The notes under the pieces are model-generated. The model saw only the letters and a list, made by a program, of their open reading frames with translations, ran no database searches and was not told the DNA's origin. A program made the translations under genes and the position numbers. Of a DNA stretch of 64,000 nt, positions 11,376 through 23,600 are shown piece after piece. Positions within the stretch are counted from its first letter, which is position 1, and every line of letters begins with the position of its first letter. Origin of the DNA: Larix kaempferi (lineage: Eukaryota > Streptophyta > Pinopsida > Pinales > Pinaceae); NCBI GenBank assembly GCA_027924585.1, contig BSBM01000150.1, positions 16,970,001 through 17,034,000 on the forward strand, in the 5' to 3' direction.

Positions 11376-13872
11376 CTGCACTGAAAACAGATTCAATTAC
11401 TCCAAGTCCATACTGCAGCAGAATCAAGAACCACATGTAACTACTACACTACTAGATCAAACAGAAAAAATAAAGAAAAGTGAGGACACCATCGCACCTA
11501 GCAAACATTCATCTCCTTTGAACCAGTCACAATAGCAACAGAAAGGTTCAATCAACATTGCTAACATCATTCAATCACAGTATATAAAAAAATAGGCCCA
11601 TCATGACTAAATGTTAAACAGGCATTTGTATGTTGCAACAATATCTAAAAAATTAGTCACATATTACAAGCTACTCCATTCAGACAGGACTACTTCCAAA
11701 TTCTGTAATACCATTTCTGAAGTGTGGCATTTTGTTAGAGTCATGATGCTAACCCTTGTCTACTCTATTCTCGTTCTTTTATTTTCTCCATCCTCTCACC
11801 TACCATATTCAATTCATGCACGTGTATCCATGAGTAAGGAACAAGTATCACTAACCTCGCCTAACCTCCTCCATCAGTGGCATCCCTTTCCAAACGTCTC
11901 ACAAGATGAAGTGCATGGATACCTACCTGCCTACTTCTCCTTTCTATGATTATGTACTTGTAATCTGTAATACCCCTATGTTACTCTTTGTTCTTTTAAG
12001 GCTATTGCCTCCAAAAGCCTCCTTAAAGGGTACGTTGTTGGTTTGCAGACGCTTCCTGGCTACTTCAATCAATAGCCATTTATCCTTCATCAACTTCCCC
12101 CTTTTTGGTACTCTTCAGATTGTCCAGCTCACCTTCTACTATCTAAACAAGACTTAAACCAGCTGATTAGAGTGGATATTTACAGACAGTACATCCAGGT
12201 CACTTGATGGCTCCCTGAAAGGGTCTTAACCCCGAGATGGCTTCTAATATTGAGTAATTCATGCAACTAAGAGACATTCTTATTGTCAAAGCTATGTATA
12301 CACATAAACGCTAGATGCACAACCTCAAGTCCCCCCTTCGTCAATTTAGGGTTGGCTCCCATCAACTTTGAGTTGAGAAAATCACCACATCCCACACCCT
12401 AAAAGGACTTGCCAACAATGCGACTTGCAAGAGACCTGGTCAAAGGAGAACCTCAATTTCAAATGTCCCATCTATACTATTTGAGAGCATGGGGACCGTT
12501 TACTAATTATACCAAGACTCAAGAGACTCCCTCTCCACATTCTTTAGCTATTCGGACTAGATATGCCTAGCTCTTTTGATGAGGGAGATTTCAAAGATAG
12601 ACCACGATCCATGTACAAAACTCCCCAGCCATAGCCCATCAGGTGTGTCATCTCTTTCTTTCTTGTGGTTCTATCAATGCAAAGCTGCAAACAACCAGCA
12701 AAGGCCCACATCACTTCAAATAGCATATCATGAGACCTTGGGTCTCCTCTCTACGTGCCCAACACCCCCCGCCCAACAAACAAGTCAACAGACCTCCATG
12801 GGACTTCTTAGGCGCTCTCATTCCAAAACCCAAGATAAACACCACTAGATTGATAGGCAAACCAACTCTAGGTGGTCCCAAAGCTATATAAGATAAGATC
12901 ATTTTATTAATGTCCAACAAATGACCACTAGAGTTGGTCAAGGGGACTATGGGGTACAAAATGATGTCAATAAAAAGTGGGAGCACTAAAACGACTCATA
13001 TGAAAAGCAACTTGCACAAAGTAAATTATGAATCTGATCTAAATCCTAGAAAACCAATTCCGAAGATGAAGAGTCAATCAAAAAGAGAGATGTACAAAGA
13101 GAATGGACCTAGAATCTATGATACAAATGGTACAAGCCTATCATGATCCACTAGCACCATCTCTCCTAACATACGAAGTCCAATGGAGGAATCTCAACAT
13201 AGAAGTCTATTTGGAGGAAGACCAGGAAGAGGAGTAGACCGTGCAATGTCCTGATGCCTAGAGGAGTGGGCCAGTCACTGTTATCTAGATGATATTTGGC
13301 TAACTGTTGGTATGGGGCCAAGATCGATAATGCTACCAAGGTCTCACAGAAGTGGAGGTTGTCCTCCAAGTCCGCCTCTCAGTGCCCTTAGAGTCATTAT
13401 GCACACAGTACTTCATTCAAAGATTCTTCCTCCCAACCTTGGATGTTAGGCGTGATGGACCTTTTCGACCTTGGGCTCCTCCTAGGATTACACAATTACA
13501 CCCCCTTTGTCCCAACTCCCAAGTACTCTCCAATTAATATTATTAGACAATACATCGGGTATTTTTCCATGATTAATGACCTAGTTGAAAAGCATTCTTC
13601 TCTCTCATGTCATTCAACCTTTGCCTCTAATTCCAACACACTTCGACAACTGCTCTTTCTACTTGCATTTGTTTTTGTTTTTGCATTTATTTTGTATTTC
13701 TACTAGCTAGGTATGTGGTGCTTTTTTTTGCTCTTTCCTACATTTCTATTTTTGATAGAGCAGCTATAGGAGATGCTTTCACACTCACACTCTTGTACTT
13801 ATATTGGATGTACTTTTGAGTCCCATTGACCTATTGTGGTCATTTGTTGGACATTAGTAAAATTATCATACC

Positions 13873-14040
13873 ATATCTATCATTTGTTGGAAATTATATT
13901 TCTTATCTATATACAATAAGCCATTATTGTGTTGTTGATAGAATTTCCCTACCCTATCTCTATCATTTGTTGGAAATTATATTTCGTATCTATATACAAT
14001 AAGCCATTATTGTGTTGTTGTAGAATTTCCCTACCCTATC
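13873..14040. repeat. Tandem duplication, 82-bp unit, two copies
   Basis: The block TATCATTTGTTGGAAATTAT and the following TATACAATAAGCCATTATTG recur with a period of 82 bp (13881 and 13963), nearly identical. A third, diverged start is seen just upstream near 13840. It lies within the intron; no function is apparent. Confidence 0.8.
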
Positions 14041-16199
14041 TCTCTCTCACCCTTTCCAATATCGAGGCCACATTGTTTCTCAAGGATTACAAAGCCATTA
14101 CTATTAGACCTACACTAAAGTAGTTGTGCTAATCTACTCGTGTGAGATCACACTATTGCTTTCCTGCAAAGGTATATTGGGCAAGGTTGGTTGTCGGCCC
14201 CTCTTTTATATGTTAAGGGTAAACATGCTTTAGGTTATTTATTGCAAGTTGCCAAAATTTCAAGGTACAACAAAGGAGTTTCGTTGCTAAGGCATAAAAT
14301 TTGAATTCTCATTTTGTTGAATACTCCGCACTTTCTCCAAAACTTACTCAAGCTTCAAAAACCACTACAATGAAATATTTGGAGACCTTCTACATAGCTT
14401 CAAGATGCAGCGAGACATTTTACCAATTGAATGGTGGTGGCACGATTCAAAAATGGTTGAATCCAACTAGGGAAAGAGTTCCATAAGAGGTCCTCAAATA
14501 CTTGGGGATTACCTTGTTGTATAAATGTCTCCCTTAAGGGCATTTGGGATTGGGTATGTTGTACCCCAAGATGTTCCCCTTGGAGGGCAAATGATGCCAA
14601 GGCATCCACAGTCCACTTTAGGTCCCAAGCTAGCTCTTGGATCAAAGGGGGTCAACCCTTGATTTGAGCAAAATTGCTACCCTTTGTCACTTTAGCAACA
14701 ACTCTACTAATTTATGTTTGAAATACCAAATTCAATGAAGCTCTCATACTCTAAATAATGCAATGAGCTCAAAAAGGGAAAATCGAATGGTTGTTGAAGG
14801 CCTGGTCTCGAAACATTGATCAGAAGAAAGAATAATGAACCTACCAAGAGGAGAAAAATTGCTTGGAATCCCTTCTTATAAAGCACCTTTATCCCTAACT
14901 ACAAGGCATATGAAATATTTTAGTGGAAGATACAAAAGAAATGAAGAAGAACAAATGGAGCTATGTAGATTTTCAAGATGGGGGCAGTCCCTTTTATCTA
15001 CAGAACATAAACTTATAAATCATACGAGAGGGTGGCTATCCCTAAACTCACATATTTAACAACAAAAAGCATGTCAAGGCCTTTAAAGTACAATGCAACA
15101 GACTAAACAAATCCCCAAAAATGTAATAGCCATAAATGAAGTTTAATGTAGCAAGAATAAATTCATTTTATTATAGGGAGGGTGGTGGACTAGATTCCTA
15201 AAATCTACAAACTACAACACTACCATATTTCTCTAAGATATAAACACAAATGGACAGTGGGCATAGCCCCAAAATGTCTTCAATACATTATATCCAAATG
15301 ACTCAAAGATACATCAACAAGGGGTTAGAGCCACAAAATGATTTCAATAACATTGAAACATGTAAGATGCAAGGTTACAATCTTCAAAACTCTGAGAAGA
15401 ATGAGAGGGTCAAAAACAAGAGAAGATTACAACACTAAGGGGAAAAACAAGAGAAAATTACAACACTATGGGGATAGACTTCCAACCGAGTGATGAATCC
15501 TTTGTTCTGGTTTCCCAAGCTCCTTCAACCTTTTGTTGCTCTTGGTTTGTTGTCTATCTTCTCATTCATGCCAAAAAAAAAATCAAACCGTTCTCAATCG
15601 AGAAACTTTATATAAATAATCCTTGAAGCACCTATTTGATTGGTGAAGATTGCCACCTAAATTGAATGCGGAACCAACCACCTATTTGCATGCAACCATC
15701 CCAAATTAAAACCTGCCCATGATAGTTGAGTATCCCCATGCCTCTGACAAGTCTGACATTCCTCATTCCAATGCCATCAATCATTCTTGTAAGTTTTAAA
15801 CCTTTGCAATTGAAGCAATGCATACAAATTCTTAAGCAAAATAGAAAGAACAACAATGGCACATGCACAATACATAGAGATTTACCTTGGAAACCCTTAA
15901 CTGATAAAACCAACCTAACTTAGAGCTACACCTCTATCTTCTTCATTGTACTGACTTAACCATTCACAACACAACTTTTAGGTATTGTGCAACATTCAAA
16001 ACCCTAATATCTTAAATCAAATTAGATTACAACCATAATCCCTTAGCCAAGATAAATTACAATCAACCAAAACCCACTAGTTAAAAAAGCAGATCCAACA
16101 AATTTGGGGCCCCTGTTAACACTCGTGGATGGGTGCAGAATCCACATGTTGCAGCTAAGACATCATGCATGAATGCACAGTCTACATGCAAAGCATAAC

Positions 16200-16960
16200 A
16201 AATATCTAACACTCCCTCATTTGTTTTCTTTGCAAAACAGTAAGGCCTAAGATTTACAAGGTCACGTATTCAAGTGACCAACGCCATTGATTCTCTACAC
16301 CAAGAGAACTTCTCAATACTAACAAACTTCATCAATGAGTCTAAAACATTCTTCTAGTTGCCAACCTTCTACAACAACACCTTTTTGTTTACAACCATGT
16401 CTCTCACAAAGAGATATTGCACATCAATATGCTTAATCTTAACATGATAAGCAAGGTTCTTTGCCGAAAAGATTGCACTGACTATCATAATCTAACCTTA
16501 CAACTTATTGTACAAAACCAATACCTAAACACAATCTTTGCAACTATACAACTTCCTTACTTGAGTGAGTAGCTACCATGTATTCAACTTATGTAGTTGA
16601 AAGTGCAACAACACCCTACCTCATGCTCATCCAACTGATTGCCCCTGCAAGATGTAGAAGTTTTGCAATCAAGATGTCCAAACTCCAACCCAATTTGTAT
16701 TGACAAAGCTTTGTACATCTATCACTATGTCTAGTCCAAATCTTCCTTGGTAGCAAATTGCATAATTTGTAGTGCCATGCATATCTAAAGACCCTCTTTA
16801 TAGATGTCCAATGCTCTTTCCTTGATTTAGACATCTATCTACTCAAAACTCCCAGTGCATGGGCAATGTCTGGTCTAGTATAGACCATATCATACATCAA
16901 AGTACCAACAACAGTGAACACTAGCATATGGAACATGATACATGTCCTTTGACTCTTCCT
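16200..16960 (-). pseudogene. Ty1/copia RNase H relic, 3' end of pol
   Basis: Broken minus-strand frames give the C-terminal Copia signature in order: a YDMVYTRPDIAHALG-like stretch; MSKSRKEHWTSIKRVFRYAW; a GAISWMSMR-like block; remains of ALSTTEAEY; and KHIDVQYLFVRDMV followed by KFVSIEKFSWCRE. These are the end of reverse transcriptase, RNase H and the pol C-terminus. Several frameshifts and stops interrupt it, so it is an old remnant. It lies in an intron of the glycosyltransferase gene on the same strand. No LTR could be assigned to it. Confidence 0.85.
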
Positions 16961-17787
16961 CTATCTTGGGACATTATTATGCAAATAACTTTGTACATAC
17001 AAGAATAGGAACCTTGACTACTTAACATTCTTGAATATTAAACCTCAAAAAAAATTGTCTCAACATACTTCCTCTCGCTTAACTAGAGTTTCCTATCAAC
17101 ATGATATCTTGTGGACTCTCAAATCTCCACACAGTTATATCCAGAAACTAAATATTAACCTACCAACATGATATCTTTTAATCTCAAGGCCCAAAATAAT
17201 GCATACAACACAAAGATCCTTCATGTCAAACTTTGAGGATAGTCGAGACTTAACCTCCTTGATGATATCCTTGTTTTAAAAATTGACACTTTCTAAGGCC
17301 ATTGGGCAAAAATCGTTGGGGTACACAAACACCTAGAGGAGGTCCTTTTCAAAGTGGGAACACCCTAGGGTTTCCCACCAAGGAAACCATCCCTCACTTC
17401 TTGGGAAACATCCCTTGTGTTTCTCGAGCTTCCCCACAAGTAGGGATGTGAGTAAACGTCCACCATTAAGTTTCCCAATCCCAAGAACATAGGAAAACAT
17501 AAGGAGAGCACCCCCTCTCCTCGTGTAACACTACAGAGAAGGCAACAATGGATTGGAGCCCATCATCATTGATCGAGAGCAAGCAATTGAAGGATGGGGT
17601 TCACCCTCCAAAGTTAAAAATGACCCTTTGCACGATACAAGAATGATTCTTAATCCCACGTGACGTGACAACTTGTGCAGGCCAAGTGGCCATCTTTGAC
17701 TTTCATATGCTCGGATCTACTTGACATCTAGCTTATGTCAAATTCATCTATGTTTTCTAAATTATTAGATGACTAGAATCTAGGGAC

Positions 17788-17991
17788 TTTTAGCTTGTAG
17801 TAGTTGCTTTCTTTCTCAATGCCACCTTTTTTTATAAGATGCCATATACATACATTTTAGCTTGTGGTAGTTGCTTTCTTTCTCAATCCCACCTTTTTTT
17901 ATAAGATGCCATATACATACATTTTAGCTTGTGGTAGTTGCTTTCTTTCTCAATCCCACCTTTTTTTATAAGATGCTATATACATACATTT
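17788..17991. repeat. Tandem repeat, three 67-bp units
   Basis: The unit beginning TTTTAGCTTGTGGTAGTTGC occurs at about 17788, 17855 and 17922 with only a few substitutions and then stops. Each unit contains a TTTTTTTATAAGATGC block. Intronic position; no coding potential. Confidence 0.9.
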
Positions 17992-18906
17992 TGTAAATAT
18001 TACAATCAAATGAAGCATTTTGTTCATAAAAAATGAAAATATTTTACAATATATGTTTATATGGACTCAATGCATAAGTGGACAAACTCAACCTTCCTTG
18101 TGAGTCAAATTTTCCTTTCATTTTTTTTAAATTCTAGCTATTAGTCAAATAAAGCATTTTTTCAGACAAAAAATAATTACTTTAATCTCTCTCTCTCTCT
18201 GTTCCACAGAGAATTCATCAACATAGACACAAACTAGCCAAATGCCTAGCAACATTGGCAACAACAAGTGGACCTGACCCCTTGGGCAACTTTACAATAT
18301 ATATACATGGATATGGAGTGAGTTAATAAGTGGACAAACTCAAGCTTTCCAGCAAGTCAACTTTTTTTCCAGCTAAGCAAAGTTCCATGGTTGAAGTTCC
18401 TATAAATCAAGTGGAACTATGACTTCCTAGTTCAGTTTGAAGCAGCCAGTTTCAAGTTTGTAGAGTCCCTCTAGCTCAGGATGCAAAACACAAAATTGCA
18501 TTATAAAATTCACAAACTTGAAGCAAAACAACAACAAAAAATTTATACTAAGAGGATTCAAAGACTATGATGAATGCCTCACTAAAAGGATTCAAACACT
18601 ATGATGAATGCCTTGCCACTTTCATGCGGGTAAGTAGTACAGTAAGAACTCAATGGTTGCATGTGGCCTAGAAGCCCATGATGATGCAATGGTAAATAAG
18701 AATGCGAATCCCTCAATTGCTTTAGTGAGACCTCTAATTTCCCTAAACTTTAGCAATAAAAGAACGGAAGAATTTAGAAGTTTTGAGATATCCCACTACA
18801 ATGATAAATATAGCATTTGCTTCCATGATAGACATGGGTTCCTGTCACGTGGAATTATGCGTTAAGTATTTTAGAAAAATTGTCGCGGGCCGTTTTGAGC
18901 ACATAC

Positions 18907-18993
18907 CTCTAGCTCATATCCAAGTGCCTGGAAGCCCTTCGCAATACTGAGCAGCAGCAGGAGGCCAGGGCTCCTGGAAAGTTCGGCGCAAAC
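18907..18993 (-). CDS. Glycosyltransferase gene, exon 2 (87 bp)
   Basis: The exon is 29 codons, bounded by an acceptor (GACAG) and a donor (GTATGTG), phase 0 on both sides. It reads VCAELSRSPGLLLLLSIAKG then FQALGYELE. In At5g04480-type proteins the equivalent segment after 'P-x-L-A-L-V' is a first beta-strand/helix of the nucleotide-sugar-binding fold, with the same pattern (A.LL..P..L....A..LQ.[IL]GY...). It joins exon 1 so that RLAL is followed directly by V. Confidence 0.88.
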
Positions 18994-19159
18994 CTGTCAT
19001 ATAAGCATGAAGAGAAAACCAACTCAGAACCGGAACCCGGCAAAAAAGTATACAGAATATTAAAGGAAATCATCTAGAGAAGTTTAGACAAAATCGTTAG
19101 AAATCACTGAGTAGTAATTAGATAGCTATATTTAGACAATAATAGCTATATGCACTGAC

Positions 19160-19603
19160 CAATGCCAAACGAGGAGGCCTAATAGGAATCCGCCTTCTAT
19201 TCTGTAAGCCTGTAAGATTCTTTTCAGCATTTTTATCTCTGAATTTCTGTAAAAGTTTGTGCGGTACGAATCTGACAACCTCCGCAATATCCGACGTGCT
19301 AAACGTCGCCAAATTTGACTGTTGTTCCAAACTAGCGCGATAATCTCCAGAAGGGACCTCCGCGTGCCTCAAGAACATCATCATGGAACCATGTAGCATG
19401 GCGTCCGCTATGAAGCAGGCAATAGCTGCGCATATTAGAATCCGACATACGAAAGAGTTGCCTCTTATGAAGCCCCTTTTGCCCGAGTGAGAGCGCCCTT
19501 TCGAAGCCAATTGACTGTGGTTTGCCTTGCCATTGGTGGAGAAGCCAAAGCCTCTGGAATCCCAGTAGTGAGGAGAACGTTTAAACAGATGGCCGTCTCC
19601 CAT
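19160..19603 (-). CDS. Glycosyltransferase (GT4-like, At4g01210/At5g04480 family), exon 1
   Basis: The first exon encodes 148 residues from MGDGHLFKRSPHYWDSRGFG. I chose this ATG (19601-19603) rather than the upstream one at 19628-19630, because family members start near MG...LKRD. Residues about 55-75 (FVCRILICAAIACFIADAML) form one hydrophobic membrane anchor after a basic segment, as in a type II Golgi protein. Near the end, VVRFVPHKLLQKFRDK and RIPIRPPRLAL match the conserved family block IKF.PSKLLQKFR followed by a Pro-rich LALV strand. The donor is TTG|GTCAGT at 19159. The gene continues through exons 2-4 to the left, then leaves the window, so the catalytic domain is mostly unseen. The donor substrate of this family is not established. 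Start and splice sites were inferred by reading, not from transcripts. Confidence 0.85.
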
Positions 19604-19699
19604 GGTGACCAAGGAGAGAAATCTATACATTCTAATCCAACTGCCTCAATTTTTGTTTGAATTGTGACTTTTTAAGTCCAAATAGCAACTCATTCCTGA

Positions 19700-20120
19700 A
19701 TACTTGGACGGCAAATTTTATGCAGAATCGAATCCTTCAAATGCAATCTCCATTCCGCCTGAAAAACTTCAAATCCTTCAAATTTTACCCTCATTGTAGC
19801 TGGAGAACATCAAATCCAGACCTCAACAGCCTTACGGTTAAGCAGAACTTCAAAATTTTCCAACTTCTACAGCAGTAAGGCTGAAAAGCCTCAAATATGA
19901 AACATATGAACCACAATAATGCCAAAGTTCTCAAATGCTTTAACTGCATTCCGGCTTAAGAACTTGAAACACTTTATATTGTAGCCACATTTTATATTAT
20001 GGTTGAAAATTTTCAAATAGTACACATTACGCAAAAATCAAGCTGCGTTTTTGCTTAAAATCCGGTTGCATTACGGCTGAAAATATTTAAACGCTTCCAG
20101 CATTGTTGCTGACAAAAGCA
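19700..20120. repeat. Degenerate repeat upstream of the glycosyltransferase gene
   Basis: A motif resembling CATTNCGGCTGAAAANCTTCAAA returns about eight times at irregular 30-70 bp steps (for example near 19756, 19793, 19832, 19872, 19944, 19990, 20068 and 20099). It is much degraded. It sits 100-500 bp upstream of the proposed start codon, in the 5' UTR or promoter zone. Confidence 0.6.
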
Positions 20121-21541
20121 AAACTCTGCAAGTGAGAACCCGGCCTTTCCATTCAACAAAAATACGTAAAATCCCGGAATTCGAACCCCGGTTTTCGGAC
20201 AGGATTTCTCTTCCGAACCGGAGGAATTAAGATATACGGTCCCACACACTGCTTACTGAAAATATATAACCGGAAAATACTCCATACGAACACTGCCGTG
20301 TCTGCAGCCAGTGTAAGAAGTGGAGTGAGAGCCGTACATCTTCTTACCTTCCAATAAAAGATGAATAAAGAAACATTAAAGATCCACAATCGAGTCGATT
20401 CGAGACTCGATGAGCAACCGACAACCGGATCTCCGTGAATCCTGCGGACATTCAATTTACTCCGCCTCCGCGCTATCCCAAGCCAAGCAAAGATGGATTC
20501 ACGCTTTTCTGAAAAAAAGATGGATTCACGCTTACAGGAAAACGCAAAGCGGATGTCCACGCGACTCGAACCCCAGACGGCCGCGGCGTGCAATAGTATT
20601 CCGGCACCCATTCTGACAGACTAAGTAGGACACTCGGTCTACAAAGATTGCAGCTAAATCTAGCGGACTCTCGGATGACGTAGCGTGACCCGCTTAATTT
20701 AGCGGCCCTCGGACAGAACCTCCAATTTGTAGGAGGCGGCGGAAAACTTTAGCAGCTTTTATATTATTTTAGGTGGTTCTGCCCGAGGTAAAAATATTTT
20801 AACCTTTTTGGACTCGACCGAAACTTTAGCGCAAAGATCCAAAGGAGAGGAATCGGTCGTCCAATGTCGTTCCTATTGGCCGCGAAAGAATTGATGTCCG
20901 ACAGGGTGTACACATTATATATTTATCACTTTCAGCTTTCACATTAAATGCCAATCAATCCTCATCCGCGGTGTAGTAGTTTCTCACATTGAAATATCGT
21001 TATTAAATGTCGGGTCTCGATCCGCCCGGGTTTGAGACTATCCGCCCGGATTCGAGTCTCAAGTTGATTAAGACGCCACTTATGATTATAAATGAGCAGG
21101 GAGGTGGAGCCCGTTCTACGAGGAGGGCTCCAGGCTTTGAAGAGTGGAAAAGATGATGATGAAGCTTTTAAGCGGGAACATGTTAGGTCAAAGACGATTT
21201 GGTAATAGCTTCTTGCTTATCATAAAAGATACACTAATTTTTAAAATGTGGATAAATGTCATTACCTTCAAAGGCGGTTTTTACAAGTTAGATGTATAAT
21301 TTCTTCAAACAAAACAAAATTGTTCAACTTCAATTATATTTAAAAAAGAAATTATGAATTTTTTAATAATTTGGTATATTTGGTTTCTTATTTTTTTCTA
21401 TCAGAGGTGGCAGCCAATTGTGGATAATAGTTCTCAATGTTAATTTTAGAAAAGAAATTATGATTTTCTAATTACATTTTGTTTTTCGTATATTTGGTTG
21501 GTTCTACAGTGGAAGTTCTTTGGATAGTAGTTAGTGATATT
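20121..21541. other. Upstream region of the glycosyltransferase gene, no gene seen
   Basis: The part around 20400-21120 is more GC-rich than its surroundings and contains repeated CCGCCCGG-containing segments near 21030-21060, which suits a promoter or CpG-rich 5' region. I could not identify a TATA box with confidence. Antisense ORFs here (such as 20153-20611) lack family motifs. Confidence 0.4.
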
Positions 21542-21839
21542 TGTTTTCATATAAAGAATTTTATTTTTTAACACAAACGGATAACAGGTTTTATATTAAA
21601 AGATGGAGCAAATTACATAGAGGATAGGGAGGTTGTTCCCAAAAAACAGAGTTGTCCAGGCGGTCTCTAAAAAAAGCCAACATTTTAACTTCAAAAAAGG
21701 CATTAAGCCTCTTACATCTATATTCATAAGTATTATTACCACTACTATAGATTCTAACAAACTGACCTAAAACTAAGCAGCAAAAGAAAAACATAGTAAA
21801 TATAACATAAGAACAGTACACATCATGCCAAAAGGCAGT

Positions 21840-22924
21840 TGCACAAGCGGAGATTAATTTGCATGGTGGTTACGAGCAGCTTTCTCTTTGGTGCCAGCCG
21901 TTGCACCATTGTTGTCGTCGTCAATGTTCAGGATCACCGAGGGGCTGCTCCCACTATTTGTTCTTACACAATCCACTTTTGCTTCAACAATTCGCAGGCA
22001 ACTGTAAAAGGTGTCATGTTTGCCCATAAGCTTCTCAAATAAATCTTTCATTTTACCAATACTTGCCCTTACCTCCGAGTTTGAAATCTAAACAAAAGTA
22101 GTCAGCTGAGAGACTGACTTCTTCATGTCTGCAAGATCCCCCCGCAGCCAGCGAACTTGAGTCTCCAGGTCCTTTACCTGCAGGTGAAAACTATCCTGTC
22201 CCTGGGGAGAACCCCTATTGCCCAAGGCTCCAGGGCTACCACGATAATGCTGATGGTAAGACCCTTTGCTATTGTCACACTAAGGCATGTGGAAACCATG
22301 GACCGGAAATTGACCAGGGGCGAAGCCGTAATTAGGAGTCAAGACAGTACCCCTGTTGCCGTAGCCATTGTCAAGGGGAGTCCAAGCACCAGCGTTTCCA
22401 GAGTCTATTACCTTCGAGTGATTATGGAAGGCCGACTTAGAGCCACCCCCCCTAGAAGAGTCGGCACAGCCTGCTTCCTAAAGAATTTCAGCTAAAAAAC
22501 GCTTCTTACTGCCAATACCGTTTCCCTCCTGAGTGTGCCGATCATTCTTCCTGCACTTTCGACAATGCAGAGCAGCAGGGCATTGATTGCCATCTCCCAT
22601 ATTTCTCTGAGACATAAACCTTCCTAGATTGACACTGTAGGAGAAAATGCAGACCATAGCAGGACGCGGAAGATGGAGGTTCAAATGCAAACGCAGGGTG
22701 CTACAACCGCCACCACCCTGCATGAAATAGCATTTCCTTGCCTTGGGCGTCGTTCGCCATAACTCCTCGCATGCTAGCCAAGTGGTGTATGTCAGGAATG
22801 ATCGCCGAGGACGTCAAAGGGACAGCCGATGTGAGCAGGTGTATCTTGAGCATATCCAGAGAGTTAATGAGGCCGTCCCATGATAGCTGGAAGGGGGGAA
22901 AGGGGGGTGGAACAAGGGGGGGTC
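21840..22924 (-). pseudogene. Degraded coding region downstream of the LINE RNase H
   Basis: After the RNase H stop, one minus-strand frame stays almost open for 200 codons (about 22480-21854), broken by two stops. It contains a Gly/Asn/Pro-rich part (GNAGAWTPLDNGYGNRG, APGQFPVHGF) followed by a helical part (VKDLETQVRWLRGDLADMKK, then MKDLFEKLMGKHD) ending in an Asp-rich tail. Just upstream lies a cysteine/histidine cluster (HCRKCRKNDRHTQEG) like a damaged zinc knuckle. I do not recognise the protein. Its position after RNase H is unusual for a LINE. Confidence 0.45.
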
Positions 22925-23310
22925 CTATGGCACCCAAACATTGGTAAATTGGTGACCATTTAGAAGAGCATGGCCACAGTTTAAACTAGCACCAAGGTTG
23001 GCCATGGTATCAACCTCACTATTGCAATGCCTGAGAATATGAAAGAAAGTTATAGTGTGAAATTCCTTAACCAAGTAGAAGAAGTGCTGATGCAATGTGG
23101 AAATAGGTTTTCGTCGCATACTGACTAAATCCCTTGCTTCTTTTATTACCAACATAGAGTCTCCAAAGACCACTAGGTCGTTTATATTTTTCTCTTTGGC
23201 CATTTCAATCCCTTTTATCGCGGCTAGCCATTCAGCTTCGTTATTGGTTCTTTTCCCAATCCCGCATGCAAAGTCATACATTTTATTTCCTTCGGAGTCA
23301 AGAAGAACTC
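22925..23310 (-). pseudogene. RNase H domain of the LINE-like element
   Basis: The minus-strand frame reads LLDSEGNKMYDFACGIGKRT, NNEAEWLAAIKGIEMA, LVVFGDSMLVIKEARDL and HILRHCNSEVDTMANLG. These are the Asp, Glu (NNEAE), Asp (FGDS) and C-terminal Asp (EVDTMAN) positions of an RVT_3-type RNase H as found at the end of plant LINE ORF2. The frame is open to the stop after ...VWVP. The N-terminal methionine in the raw frame lies outside the element; the element itself begins at 23310, so reverse transcriptase and endonuclease are missing. Confidence 0.8.
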
Positions 23311-23327
23311 TGTTTTCATATAAAGAT

Positions 23328-23600
23328 TTTGTCATTTTCAAAAATATCATAAAAATTGAAATTTAATTTTTTGTATATTTGGTTTGTCATTTTCAAAAAT
23401 ATCATAAAAATTTAAATTTAATTGTTTGTATATTTGGTTGGTTTTAGAGTGGAAGCTTTTTGGATAGTGGTAAGTGATATTTGTTTTTATATATAGATTT
23501 TGTCATTTTCAAAAATATCATAAAAATTTAAATTTAATATTTTCATTATAGATTTTGTCATTTTCAAAAATATCATAAAAATTTAAATTTAATATTTTCA
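23328..23600. repeat. Four copies of an AT-rich 40-bp motif
   Basis: The block TTTGTCATTTTCAAAAATAT followed by CATAAAAATTTAAATTTAAT starts at 23328, 23383, 23498 and 23553. Spacing alternates 55, 115 and 55 bp, suggesting duplication of a pair. Confidence 0.85.

Larger units (their letters stand above)
11376..18906 (-). other. Intron 2 of the glycosyltransferase gene (7.5 kb)
   Basis: The interval between the exon 2 donor (GTATGTG) and the exon 3 acceptor is 7,531 bp. It holds a Copia RNase H relic (16200-16960), a duplicated 82-bp segment, a triple 67-bp repeat and otherwise anonymous AT-rich DNA. ORFs within it (for example 11611-11949, 12711-12986, 13166-13369) have no recognisable family and are treated as chance. 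Confidence 0.75.
21558..23310 (-). mobile_element. 5'-truncated LINE-like element with RNase H, minus strand
   Basis: A perfect 16-bp target-site duplication (TGTTTTCATATAAAGA) flanks it at 21542-21557 and 23311-23326. On the minus strand the 5' end opens directly in an RNase H reading frame, and the 3' end is A-rich (plus-strand ATTTTATTTTTTAA at 21558). Variable-length duplications with 5' truncation are typical of target-primed reverse transcription. Sequence flanking the insertion (TGGATAGTAGTTAGTGATAT) recurs on the other side near 23460, so it landed in an existing repeat. Confidence 0.8.

Noticed and set aside
12544-13540. Cluster of short ORFs on both strands in intron 2
   Set aside because: Several were translated and compared mentally with Gag, protease and host families; none matched, and they overlap each other.
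20150-20260. tRNA-like B box (GGTTCGAATTCC-like) on the minus strand
   Set aside because: The T-arm-like segment is present, but no matching acceptor stem, D arm or anticodon arm could be paired; a tRNA gene or SINE head is not supported.
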